DNA of 5,038 nucleotides from Candidatus Galligastranaerophilus gallistercoris (GTDB lineage Bacteria > Cyanobacteriota > Vampirovibrionia > Gastranaerophilales > Gastranaerophilaceae): assembly GCA_018710795.1 (NCBI GenBank), contig DVJH01000158.1:1-5038 (forward strand). The letters run 5' to 3'. The notes under the pieces were generated by a model. It made no database searches. It was given only the letters and a program-made list of their open reading frames with translations, and was not told where the DNA came from. The position numbers and the translations under genes are program-made. Below are positions 1-5,038 of this stretch, piece by piece (within the stretch, counting starts at the first letter, position 1; every line of letters begins with the position of its first letter).

Positions 1-5
1 TAAAA

Positions 6-1010
6 TTATAATTTTGAAGCAACCATTAATGTTGTTTCGGCTAATCTTGTCGAATAACCCATTTCGTTATCGTACCAAGAAATAATTTTAACCTGGTTGC
101 CGCCCATAACTCTTGTTAAAAGCGCATCAACGGTTGAAGATTGTGAAGTTCCGATGTAGTCGGATGAAACGAGCGGTTCTTCGGTGTAGCAAAGAACGTG
201 TCCGTCTGCACCTTCTTTAAGTGCTGCGTTAACTTCTTCAACGGTAACATCTTTTGAAAGTTCAAATACAACGTCAACGAGTGAAACGTCGGGGGTAGGA
301 ACTCTCATTGCAAAACCGTCCAATTTACCTTTTAATTGAGGCAATACAAGTGCAACTGCTTTTGCTGCGCCTGTTTTTGTAGGAACGATGTTTAATGCGC
401 CTGCTCTTGCACGACGGGGGTCTTTGTGGCCTGCGTCCAAAATTCTCTGGTCGCCCGTGTATGAGTGAACGGTTGTCATTAAGCCTTTAACGATTCCGAA
501 TTTTTCATCAATAACTTTAGCAACCGGTGCCAAGCAGTTTGTTGTGCATGATGCCATTGAAATTACGTTGTGTTTTGCGGGATCATACATTTTGTCATTT
601 ACGCCCAAAACAATCGTAATATCTTCATTTGTAGCGGGAGCTGAAATAATAACTTTTTTAGCGCCTGCGGTGATATGTGCTTTTGCTTTTTCTGCATCGG
701 TAAAGAAACCTGTTGATTCAACAACAACTTCAACTCCTAAATCTTTCCAGGGAAGTTGAGCGGGGTCTTTTTCAGCGAAGAATTTAATTTTTTTACCGTT
801 TACGATAATACCTTCTTCGTATGCTTCAACTTTACCGTCAAATTTACCCATAACAGAGTCGTGTTTGAATAAAAGTGCAGCTTCAGCGGGTTTTAAACCG
901 GGGTCGTTGATTGCTACATAATTAATTTTGTCAAAAATGCCTTCTCTGATAGCAGCACGGAGAGTGTTTCTTCCGATTCTACCAAAGCCGTTAATTGCTA
1001 CGTTTACCAT
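6..1010 (-). CDS. gap: Glyceraldehyde-3-phosphate dehydrogenase, type I (phosphorylating)
   Basis: This cytoplasmic enzyme of glycolysis and gluconeogenesis interconverts glyceraldehyde-3-phosphate and 1,3-bisphosphoglycerate, using NAD(P) and phosphate. The 334-aa length is normal for the family and the gene is complete. The N-terminal Rossmann domain carries GFGRIGR at residues 8-14 and the cofactor-ribose Asp at N35-D36. The catalytic domain has ASCTTNC with nucleophile C155 and base H182 in TTVHSYTGDQR. The substrate-loop pattern RRARAGA starts at 199 and WYDNEMGYS lies near the C-terminus. The loop residues A193-G194 replace the Leu-Pro pair typical of strictly NAD-dependent enzymes. Cyanobacterial and plastid NADP-using enzymes have Ala-Ser there, so dual NAD/NADP use is plausible but inferred. 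The start is supported by a Shine-Dalgarno site 7 nt upstream. The gene is transcribed away from the 238-aa unknown gene, and its terminator lies beyond the left edge. Confidence 0.98.
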   Translation of the reverse strand: MVNVAINGFGRIGRNTLRAAIREGIFDKINYVAINDPGLKPAEAALLFKHDSVMGKFDGKVEAYEEGIIVNGKKIKFFAEKDPAQLPWKDLGVEVVVESTGFFTDAEKAKAHITAGAKKVIISAPATNEDITIVLGVNDKMYDPAKHNVISMASCTTNCLAPVAKVIDEKFGIVKGLMTTVHSYTGDQRILDAGHKDPRRARAGALNIVPTKTGAAKAVALVLPQLKGKLDGFAMRVPTPDVSLVDVVFELSKDVTVEEVNAALKEGADGHVLCYTEEPLVSSDYIGTSQSSTVDALLTRVMGGNQVKIISWYDNEMGYSTRLAETTLMVASKL

Positions 1011-1017
1011 AATTTGG

Positions 1018-1023
1018 CTCCTT
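1018..1023 (-). promoter_or_regulatory. Shine-Dalgarno site of gap
   Basis: The minus strand reads AAGGAG, 7 nt before the gap ATG. This is a near-perfect anti-16S match at good spacing, and it fixes the start at 1010. It contrasts with the two genes further right in the window, which show no such site. Confidence 0.9.
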
Positions 1024-1044
1024 ATTTAGTAATACTACAAGTTT

Positions 1045-1073
1045 TTTATATTACAAACAAACTCATTTATCAA
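1045..1073 (-). promoter_or_regulatory. Sigma70-type promoter of gap
   Basis: On the minus strand a -35 box TTGATA (1068-1073) is followed, after exactly 17 nt, by a -10 box TATAAA (1045-1050). Each matches the consensus at 5 of 6 positions. Transcription would start near 1037-1039, giving a leader of about 27 nt that contains the Shine-Dalgarno site. The strength fits a highly expressed glycolytic gene. No riboswitch or attenuator fits in so short a leader. Confidence 0.75.
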
Positions 1074-1143
1074 TATTTTTTAATTTAAAGCAAAAAATTT
1101 TTTTTAAGCGTTTTTATATTTCTGCCCGCAATTTTATATAAGT
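1074..1143. promoter_or_regulatory. AT-rich divergent spacer with A6T8 tract
   Basis: This is the part of the gap/unknown-gene intergenic region not covered by the gap promoter. It holds an uninterrupted A6T8 tract (1092-1105), which is expected to be bent and could act as an upstream element for gap. The plus-strand gene should have its promoter here. Possible -10 boxes are TATATT (1115-1120) and TATATA (1135-1140), but neither has a convincing -35 box at normal spacing, so I do not assign one. Confidence 0.35.
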
Positions 1144-1148
1144 AAGGA
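1144..1148 (+). promoter_or_regulatory. Shine-Dalgarno site of the 238-aa unknown gene
   Basis: AAGGA lies 5 nt before the ATG at 1154. It supports this start codon and shows that the gene is conventionally translated. Confidence 0.75.
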
Positions 1149-1153
1149 AAAAT

Positions 1154-1870
1154 ATGATTACAGGAATTTCAAATTCAACGCCTTTTACAAGCACCTATAA
1201 AGCAATTTATGATAAAAGCGCAGGAACAAGAGGTTTTATTGCGCTTGATAATTATTCTGACAGTCAGGATATACCGTATCTGAATGTTTTTCATAATGAC
1301 GGCACGGCTTCAAAAGTTATATATGCAAAAGGAAAAGAATTTGACGCCGATATCGAATCAATTCTTGCATCTTACGGCGTAAAATTTGAAAAATACGACC
1401 CGAATGAATTATTAACCCCCGAATCTATCGATAAAAGAATTAAAAAACCGGAAAGCGCTTCAAGAAATTCAATTATTGCATATGTTAATCCCGATAAATT
1501 AAACGAATTAACAAAAACCCAAACGCAAGGAAACATTGACCATTGCAGAAATGATTACAACGATTATTATAAAAAAGAAACAAAAAGAATTCTTGAAACT
1601 CCGTCTTCAATAACGGCTCCGACTATGTATATTATACCCGATATGGCGGGCTCTGTTGACGATACGGTAAAATATATAAAAAGATACGGAAGCGAAAATC
1701 TTAATCCCGATTCTCTTTTGATTGATTTTTCACAAAGAACGGATGAACCCGATCATTGTTTGTTTTTTGCAATGGAAGATGCGGGTATGAAAGAAATCCC
1801 CGTTTGTGTGGACCCTGAAACGTATAAAATCGGTAAGGCAATAGGGCTTATAACGGGTTATAAAAAATAA
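1154..1870 (+). CDS. Conserved-looking hypothetical protein, 238 aa, function unknown
   Basis: I do not recognise a family. The frame is convincingly coding: it has a Shine-Dalgarno site, 238 codons without a stop, AT-biased codon use like its neighbours, and a strong terminator 33 nt after the stop. There is no signal peptide or membrane segment, so the protein is probably cytoplasmic. The N-terminus (residues 1-18) is a Ser/Thr/Asn-rich tail. Short hydrophobic stretches that look like beta strands occur at 106-111 (SIIAYV), 157-162 (TMYIIP), 187-192 (SLLIDF) and 202-207 (CLFFAM), separated by charged, helix-prone stretches, which suggests an alpha/beta fold. Three cysteines (C131, C202, C218) occur; two sit in identical Asp-His-Cys triplets at 129-131 and 200-202, which could be metal ligands or chance. 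It stands alone as a transcription unit, divergent from gap, and the context gives no functional clue. It may be a lineage-restricted protein. Confidence 0.85.
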   Translation: MITGISNSTPFTSTYKAIYDKSAGTRGFIALDNYSDSQDIPYLNVFHNDGTASKVIYAKGKEFDADIESILASYGVKFEKYDPNELLTPESIDKRIKKPESASRNSIIAYVNPDKLNELTKTQTQGNIDHCRNDYNDYYKKETKRILETPSSITAPTMYIIPDMAGSVDDTVKYIKRYGSENLNPDSLLIDFSQRTDEPDHCLFFAMEDAGMKEIPVCVDPETYKIGKAIGLITGYKK

Positions 1871-1903
1871 ATTTATATATCAATTTAATCATTAGGACTA
1901 TCT

Positions 1904-1930
1904 GCCGAAAAATAAATTTTTCGGCTTTTT
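1904..1930 (+). terminator. Intrinsic terminator after the 238-aa unknown gene
   Basis: A perfect 9-bp stem, GCCGAAAAA (1904-1912) paired with TTTTTCGGC (1917-1925), closes a TAAA loop and is followed at once by T5 (1926-1930) and more AT-rich sequence. It is a textbook Rho-independent terminator, 33 nt beyond the stop codon. It separates the unknown gene from slt, so slt needs its own promoter. Confidence 0.93.
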
Positions 1931-1968
1931 ATTATTGCCTTCCATGACGATATTTAAAATTTATCCCA

Positions 1969-1977
1969 TGGTATAAT
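1969..1977 (+). promoter_or_regulatory. Extended -10 promoter of the lytic transglycosylase gene (probably leaderless)
   Basis: TGG followed by the perfect -10 hexamer TATAAT (1972-1977) forms an extended -10 element. No good -35 box is present 16-18 nt upstream, which an extended -10 tolerates. Only six bases, all T, separate the hexamer from the ATG at 1984. Transcription should therefore start at or within a base or two of the A of the start codon, giving mRNA with no leader. No Shine-Dalgarno sequence is present, which agrees. Confidence 0.7.
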
Positions 1978-1983
1978 TTTTTT

Positions 1984-3942
1984 ATGGAATCAAAGAAGCT
2001 GACAATTATAATAATTTTGGGCTTTGTTATATTTTCCGTTTTTTTATTTTTCGGTTTAATTGTTTATTTTTATTCGCAAAAATCCGATGCGCCCGATTAT
2101 TATAAACAAGGTTTAACTTATTATCAAAACGGCGATTTTCAAAATGCCTATTATAATTTTTCAAAAGTTATGCCGTTATCGGATATTTATTATAATGCGC
2201 TTTTCAGAAGCGCAAAATCTGCAGATGCAATAAATGATTATAAAACAGCAATAAGAAATTATACGATTTTTAATTTTTTGCTTAAAGATAAAAATGTATC
2301 CCCTTTTATTTTATGGCGTTTGGGGAATTTATATTATGAGTCTGGTAAAACGGCAAAAGCAAAAAATACGTTTTTGGATTTAATTAAATTATACCCCGAA
2401 TCCGAATACGGAATAGCTTCATATTATATGCTCTCAAAAATAATTGAAGAAAAAAAGCTTGAATATTCGGCCAACTATATTAAATATTCTCCAAAAGGAA
2501 AATACGCCAAAGAAATTACAAAATTGCTTCTTGATAATCTTGAATTACTTGACACCGCACAAAAAGCCGCTCTTGCCGTTTCATTATCGGAAAATGAAGA
2601 ATATGCTCTTTCGATAACGGTTTTTAAGGACATTCCGATTCAATATTCCTGGATATATATGTTAAATGCGCTTGATAAATTACATTCTTCAAAAAATGTT
2701 ATCAAAGTTGCAAACAAAGGCATTCTGCTTGATAATTCACATTACGACGAAAATGCCCTTTCGGATGCCGTTTCCGTTTTTGCAAGGCATTACGGCGGCA
2801 GGGAGCTTGGAGCATATGAATATATCTACAACAATGCAAAAGACAAAAGATTGAAGGCAATTGCTCTTTATAAATCGTCGCTTTTATTAAACAAAAACGA
2901 TTCAATAAAAAGAAAATTGTTTTTAAGCGAGAAATTTCCCGATTCAAAATATGCTCCGTATGCTTTATATGATGTTTTTATTGAAGCGTACAAGGAAAAT
3001 AAAACGGCTCTTGCATTAAAATATGCAAAAATTCATCTTGCTTTATACAAAAATAAAGATACAACTCCAAATGTTTTATATTTTGTTTCATGCATTAAAA
3101 AGAAAATACACGATAAAACTTATAAAGATAATATAAAAAGGCTTCTTGAAGAATATACGAATACATATTATGCATACAGGGCGTATTCAAAAGAAAACGA
3201 CAAAAATTTTATGCGAAAAAGAAATCTTCCGATTAAAACCAAAAATTTAAAAATCGGGTTCCCTTACGGCGATAATAAAAAAGTTTCCGATTTCTTTGAA
3301 AATTTTTCCGTGCTTAATGATTTATCGCCGTATGATGACTTTAGAATACAGGATATTTTGATTAAAAGCTGGATAGAATATAAAAAGGGAAACAGAGCAT
3401 TATCAAGCGTATATGCAAGAGATTATATAAATTCTTCAGACGTTCTTCCCGACAGAGAACATACGGTGTGGAAGCTTGCGTATCCCATATATTATGCAGA
3501 GTTAATCAATAAATATTCTGAAATTAACGATTTGAATCCGTATTTAATTTTATCTTTAATCAAAGAAGAGAGCCATTTTAACCCGAGCATTCAAAGCTAT
3601 GTCGGCGCTTCGGGATTAATGCAGATTATGCCTTCAACGGCATCAATGTTGTCTTTAAGAAAATATTCATATTCCGATTTGATTGATGAAGAATTAAATA
3701 TATCTTTAGGCACAAAATATTTTAAATATTTAATGGACATTTTTTCAAACAATGAAATGCTTTGTATCTTAGGATATAATTCCGGTCCGAATGCTCTTTT
3801 AAGATGGATAAAGAAAAACGAGAGCGCATCTTTTGATGTTTTGGTGGAAAACATTCCTTACGGCGAAACAAAAAATTATGTTAAAAAGGTTTATGCGGCA
3901 TACTGGAATTATCTTTTAACATATGAAAAAATAAAAATATAG
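1984..3942 (+). CDS. Membrane-anchored TPR lytic murein transglycosylase (Slt70-like)
   Basis: The enzyme cleaves the MurNAc-GlcNAc glycosidic bond of peptidoglycan to give 1,6-anhydro-muropeptides. It would act on the outer face of the inner membrane in wall remodelling or turnover. A short basic N-terminus (K4, K5) precedes one hydrophobic segment (about 6-30) with no cleavage or lipobox site, so it looks like a signal anchor. TPR-like helical repeats follow (about 38-65, 68-98, 106-139) and the helical region runs to about 500, like the superhelical ring of Slt70. The C-terminal SLT domain (about 508-650) shows KEES with catalytic E529, GASGLMQIMP (541-550), GYNSGP (597-602) and IPYGETKNYV (624-633). 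The 652 aa compare with about 645 for E. coli Slt, but that protein is soluble and periplasmic. The start is the only Met before the membrane segment. It has its own promoter, and no terminator follows it before the next gene. Confidence 0.92.
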   Translation: MESKKLTIIIILGFVIFSVFLFFGLIVYFYSQKSDAPDYYKQGLTYYQNGDFQNAYYNFSKVMPLSDIYYNALFRSAKSADAINDYKTAIRNYTIFNFLLKDKNVSPFILWRLGNLYYESGKTAKAKNTFLDLIKLYPESEYGIASYYMLSKIIEEKKLEYSANYIKYSPKGKYAKEITKLLLDNLELLDTAQKAALAVSLSENEEYALSITVFKDIPIQYSWIYMLNALDKLHSSKNVIKVANKGILLDNSHYDENALSDAVSVFARHYGGRELGAYEYIYNNAKDKRLKAIALYKSSLLLNKNDSIKRKLFLSEKFPDSKYAPYALYDVFIEAYKENKTALALKYAKIHLALYKNKDTTPNVLYFVSCIKKKIHDKTYKDNIKRLLEEYTNTYYAYRAYSKENDKNFMRKRNLPIKTKNLKIGFPYGDNKKVSDFFENFSVLNDLSPYDDFRIQDILIKSWIEYKKGNRALSSVYARDYINSSDVLPDREHTVWKLAYPIYYAELINKYSEINDLNPYLILSLIKEESHFNPSIQSYVGASGLMQIMPSTASMLSLRKYSYSDLIDEELNISLGTKYFKYLMDIFSNNEMLCILGYNSGPNALLRWIKKNESASFDVLVENIPYGETKNYVKKVYAAYWNYLLTYEKIKI

Positions 3943-3965
3943 GTAACTGCCGCAGAAGATATATG

Positions 3966-3984
3966 TTGCAATTTGCATTTGCAA
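3966..3984 (+). repeat. Three close TTGCA(A/T) direct repeats upstream of the methyltransferase gene
   Basis: TTGCAA (3966), TTGCAT (3973) and TTGCAA (3979) occur in tandem with periods of 7 and 6 nt. The last copy coincides with the candidate -35 box of the next gene. They could be a binding site for a regulator, or only low-complexity AT-rich sequence. The spacing is shorter than a helical turn, which argues against a classical dimer operator. Confidence 0.35.
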
Positions 3985-4008
3985 TTAATATTATTTTCCG
4001 GTTTTAAT
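3979..4008 (+). promoter_or_regulatory. Candidate promoter of the CheR-like gene
   Basis: TTGCAA (3979-3984, 4 of 6 consensus matches) is separated by 18 nt from TTTAAT (4003-4008, 5 of 6 matches). The start of transcription would fall at about 4015-4018, at or just before the ATG at 4018. As with slt, no Shine-Dalgarno sequence precedes the ATG, so a leaderless or near-leaderless mRNA is possible. It is weaker than the slt promoter, and read-through from slt is an alternative. Confidence 0.45.
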
Positions 4009-4017
4009 TTATCCGTA

Positions 4018-4770
4018 ATGCAGATAAAAAATATAACAAATACATATTATCCGAAGCTTAATTTCGGCTCAAATATAAGAACCGTAAGAAATGCAGACAA
4101 TAATATCATACACAGAAATACGACAAGTTTTTTCAGAAACGATATAATCTGGGATGACCTTGCGCAATATATAGGCGATTTTTATAAAGATTCAGACAAA
4201 GTAAATATATATTGTTTCGGATGTTCCGACGGTTCGGAGCCGTATTCCCTTGCAGCTTCGATTAAAAGCAACGTAAGCCGTTTTAATAAATTTTTTCCGA
4301 TTTATGCTTCCGATTATGACGATGTGATAATTGAATCGGCGCTGAAGGGCGAATACAGAGTTCTTGACCGTGAAATGTGCGCAATGGATGGATATACAAA
4401 AGGAAAATGGCGGTCATATTTTGAAAGAAGCGGATATAACGGTTTGAGCGTTAAGAAAAGCTTTAAAGATTTTGTCCGATTTAAAACGGAAGATATAACG
4501 GAATCTGCGGATAAAATTCAAAAAGGACCGAAAATTATATTATGCAGAAATTTATGGCCGTATTTAAGCTTTGATAAAAAAGAAAAACTAATGGCAAAGT
4601 TAAAAGAAAAGTCGGATGATAAAACACTTGTTATCATAGGTTCTTTTGACAACCAATCGACAAAAATCAGCGACGCTTTTATTCAAAACGGGTTTGTCCC
4701 CGTTAATTATACCGATAAAAAATGGCTTCATGCGCCTTCTTCAAATGTATGGAAGAAAAAGACCCCTTAA
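4018..4770 (+). CDS. CheR-like SAM-dependent methyltransferase, orphan, target unknown
   Basis: It resembles the catalytic domain of CheR, which methylates glutamates of chemoreceptors using S-adenosylmethionine. Family landmarks appear in order: TSFFRN (36-41), the SAM-binding loop GCSDGSEPYSLA (68-79, against the usual GCSTGEEPYSLA), ASDYDDVIIESALKGEYRV (97-115), DFVRFKTEDI (151-160) and ILCRNLWPYLSFD (174-186). The usual final GHSE-type motif is replaced by IIGSFDNQ (206-213), and the N-terminal helical CheR domain is absent, replaced by a 30-residue polar tail with NFGS at 15-18. The segment between the YRV and DFVRF landmarks is short, so the receptor-tail-binding subdomain may be reduced. 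No chemoreceptor, cheB, cheA or flagellar gene is nearby. The ATG at 4018 (250 aa) is preferred over an in-frame TTG at 3973, which lies in the presumed promoter. The substrate may not be a chemoreceptor; catalytic activity is likely but unproven. Confidence 0.85.
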   Translation: MQIKNITNTYYPKLNFGSNIRTVRNADNNIIHRNTTSFFRNDIIWDDLAQYIGDFYKDSDKVNIYCFGCSDGSEPYSLAASIKSNVSRFNKFFPIYASDYDDVIIESALKGEYRVLDREMCAMDGYTKGKWRSYFERSGYNGLSVKKSFKDFVRFKTEDITESADKIQKGPKIILCRNLWPYLSFDKKEKLMAKLKEKSDDKTLVIIGSFDNQSTKISDAFIQNGFVPVNYTDKKWLHAPSSNVWKKKTP

Positions 4771-4784
4771 AAAAGAGGCCTTTT
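4756..4784 (-). terminator. Hairpin terminator of the PEBP gene, overlapping the end of the CheR-like gene
   Basis: Arms 4757-4768 and 4773-4784 form a 12-position stem around a 4-nt loop. In the minus-strand RNA all 12 positions pair (ten Watson-Crick, two G-U) and the stem runs into U5 (4760-4756), starting 8 nt after the PEBP stop. In the plus-strand RNA the two wobbles become A-C mismatches, so the hairpin is weaker in that direction, although TTTT follows. The stem overlaps the TAA stop of the CheR-like gene (4768-4770). Confidence 0.7.
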
Positions 4785-4792
4785 AATAAAAT

Positions 4793-5038
4793 TTATCTTT
4801 GATAAATTGCCGTTACTTTTGCGCTTGCAAGCGAATGCGATTCGACTTCTTTTTCAATTTCGACGGGCGGCTTTGATTTAATCGAATTATCAAAAACGCA
4901 ATCAAGTGCGTAAACTTTAAAATTATAATGGTGGACGCCGTGTCCTATCGGGGGGCAGGCGCCGCCGTAGCCCGTTTCGTTAAAACTTGTCATCGTTTCA
5001 AACATTGGTGATTTAATTTTTTGTCCTTTCTCAAGACT
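4793..5038 (-). CDS. YbhB/YbcL-family PEBP-like protein, C-terminal part (5' end outside window)
   Basis: The reading frame stays open from the stop at 4793 to the right edge, so 81 C-terminal residues are visible. The gene starts outside; the Met at 5003-5005 is internal, because the codons before it continue the family alignment (LEKGQKIKSP). Hallmarks of bacterial phosphatidylethanolamine-binding-like proteins are TGYGGACPP (about 4949-4975), then HHYNFKVYALD and the terminal HSLASAKVTAIYQR, close to the HSLASASITAMF end of E. coli YbhB as I remember it. Family members are usually 150-185 aa, so about half is present. They share the Raf-kinase-inhibitor fold with an anion-binding pocket, but the bacterial role is poorly defined; location (cytoplasm or periplasm) cannot be judged without the N-terminus. 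It converges on the CheR-like gene, with 22 nt between the stop codons. Confidence 0.9.
   Translation of the reverse strand, partial: SLEKGQKIKSPMFETMTSFNETGYGGACPPIGHGVHHYNFKVYALDCVFDNSIKSKPPVEIEKEVESHSLASAKVTAIYQR

Noticed and set aside
544..759. Open frame on the plus strand inside gap
   Set aside because: It lies wholly antisense to a clear GAPDH gene, has no ribosome site of its own, and its translation is a low-complexity hydrophobic shadow.
2666..2947. Short open frames on both strands inside the lytic transglycosylase gene
   Set aside because: They overlap the well-supported 652-aa gene, lack start signals, and show no recognisable domain.
3597..3854. Minus-strand open frame opposite the SLT catalytic domain
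   Set aside because: The other strand encodes conserved catalytic motifs here; the antisense frame is a by-product of that sequence.
3943..3965. Terminator between slt and the CheR-like gene
   Set aside because: Only a 3-bp palindrome (CTGCCGCAG) is present and there is no T tract, so no intrinsic terminator can be supported.
3973..4017. TTG start extending the CheR-like protein by 15 residues
   Set aside because: It has no Shine-Dalgarno site, overlaps the repeat and candidate promoter, and a plausible ATG lies downstream before any conserved motif.
4018..4770. Part of a chemotaxis operon
   Set aside because: Neither flanking gene is related to chemotaxis: one neighbour is a transglycosylase and the other a PEBP-family protein.
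4793..5005. Complete small 70-aa gene starting at the Met at 5003-5005
   Set aside because: The frame continues open to the window edge and the upstream codons match the PEBP family, so this Met is internal to a longer gene.
1..5038. Mobile element, CRISPR array, tRNA or rRNA, or a defence system
   Set aside because: Reading both strands showed no transposase or integrase motifs, no terminal inverted or spaced repeats, no tRNA-like cloverleaf and no conserved rRNA sequence; the genes are housekeeping-like and composition is uniform.

Overview
The window is AT-rich bacterial DNA, roughly one third G+C by eye, with tightly packed genes. It most likely comes from the non-photosynthetic sister lineage of Cyanobacteria (Vampirovibrionia/Melainabacteria, probably a gut Gastranaerophilales-type genome). 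This placement is inferred and no database search was run. Three things point to it: a GAPDH whose NAD(P)-binding loop and flanks resemble the cyanobacterial Gap2 type; two proteins with a short N-terminal tail of a kind I associate with that group; and very AT-rich coding sequence with A/T-ending codons.

Layout. From the left edge, a minus-strand glyceraldehyde-3-phosphate dehydrogenase (gap, 6-1010) has a clear promoter and Shine-Dalgarno site. It is divergent from a plus-strand gene for a 238-aa protein that I do not recognise (1154-1870), which ends at a strong intrinsic terminator (1904-1930). Next comes a membrane-anchored, TPR-containing lytic transglycosylase of the Slt70 type (1984-3942). 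Its extended -10 promoter lies so close to the ATG that the mRNA is probably leaderless. A CheR-like SAM methyltransferase follows (4018-4770), also without a Shine-Dalgarno site. At the right edge a convergent minus-strand gene (4793-5038, 5' end outside the window) encodes the C-terminal half of a YbhB/YbcL-type PEBP-family protein.

How the genes relate. This is not one pathway: central carbon metabolism (gap), peptidoglycan turnover (Slt), a methyltransferase of unknown substrate, and a PEBP protein lie side by side as separate or weakly coupled transcription units. The terminator after the unknown gene isolates it from slt. No terminator is visible between slt and the methyltransferase gene, so read-through there is possible. 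The convergent pair shares a hairpin that folds better in the minus-strand RNA.

I see no mobile element, CRISPR array, tRNA or rRNA, and no clear new multi-gene system. The most interesting points are the probable leaderless promoters, the orphan CheR-like enzyme, the unknown 238-aa protein, the tail pattern shared by these last two proteins, and the strand-asymmetric terminator.
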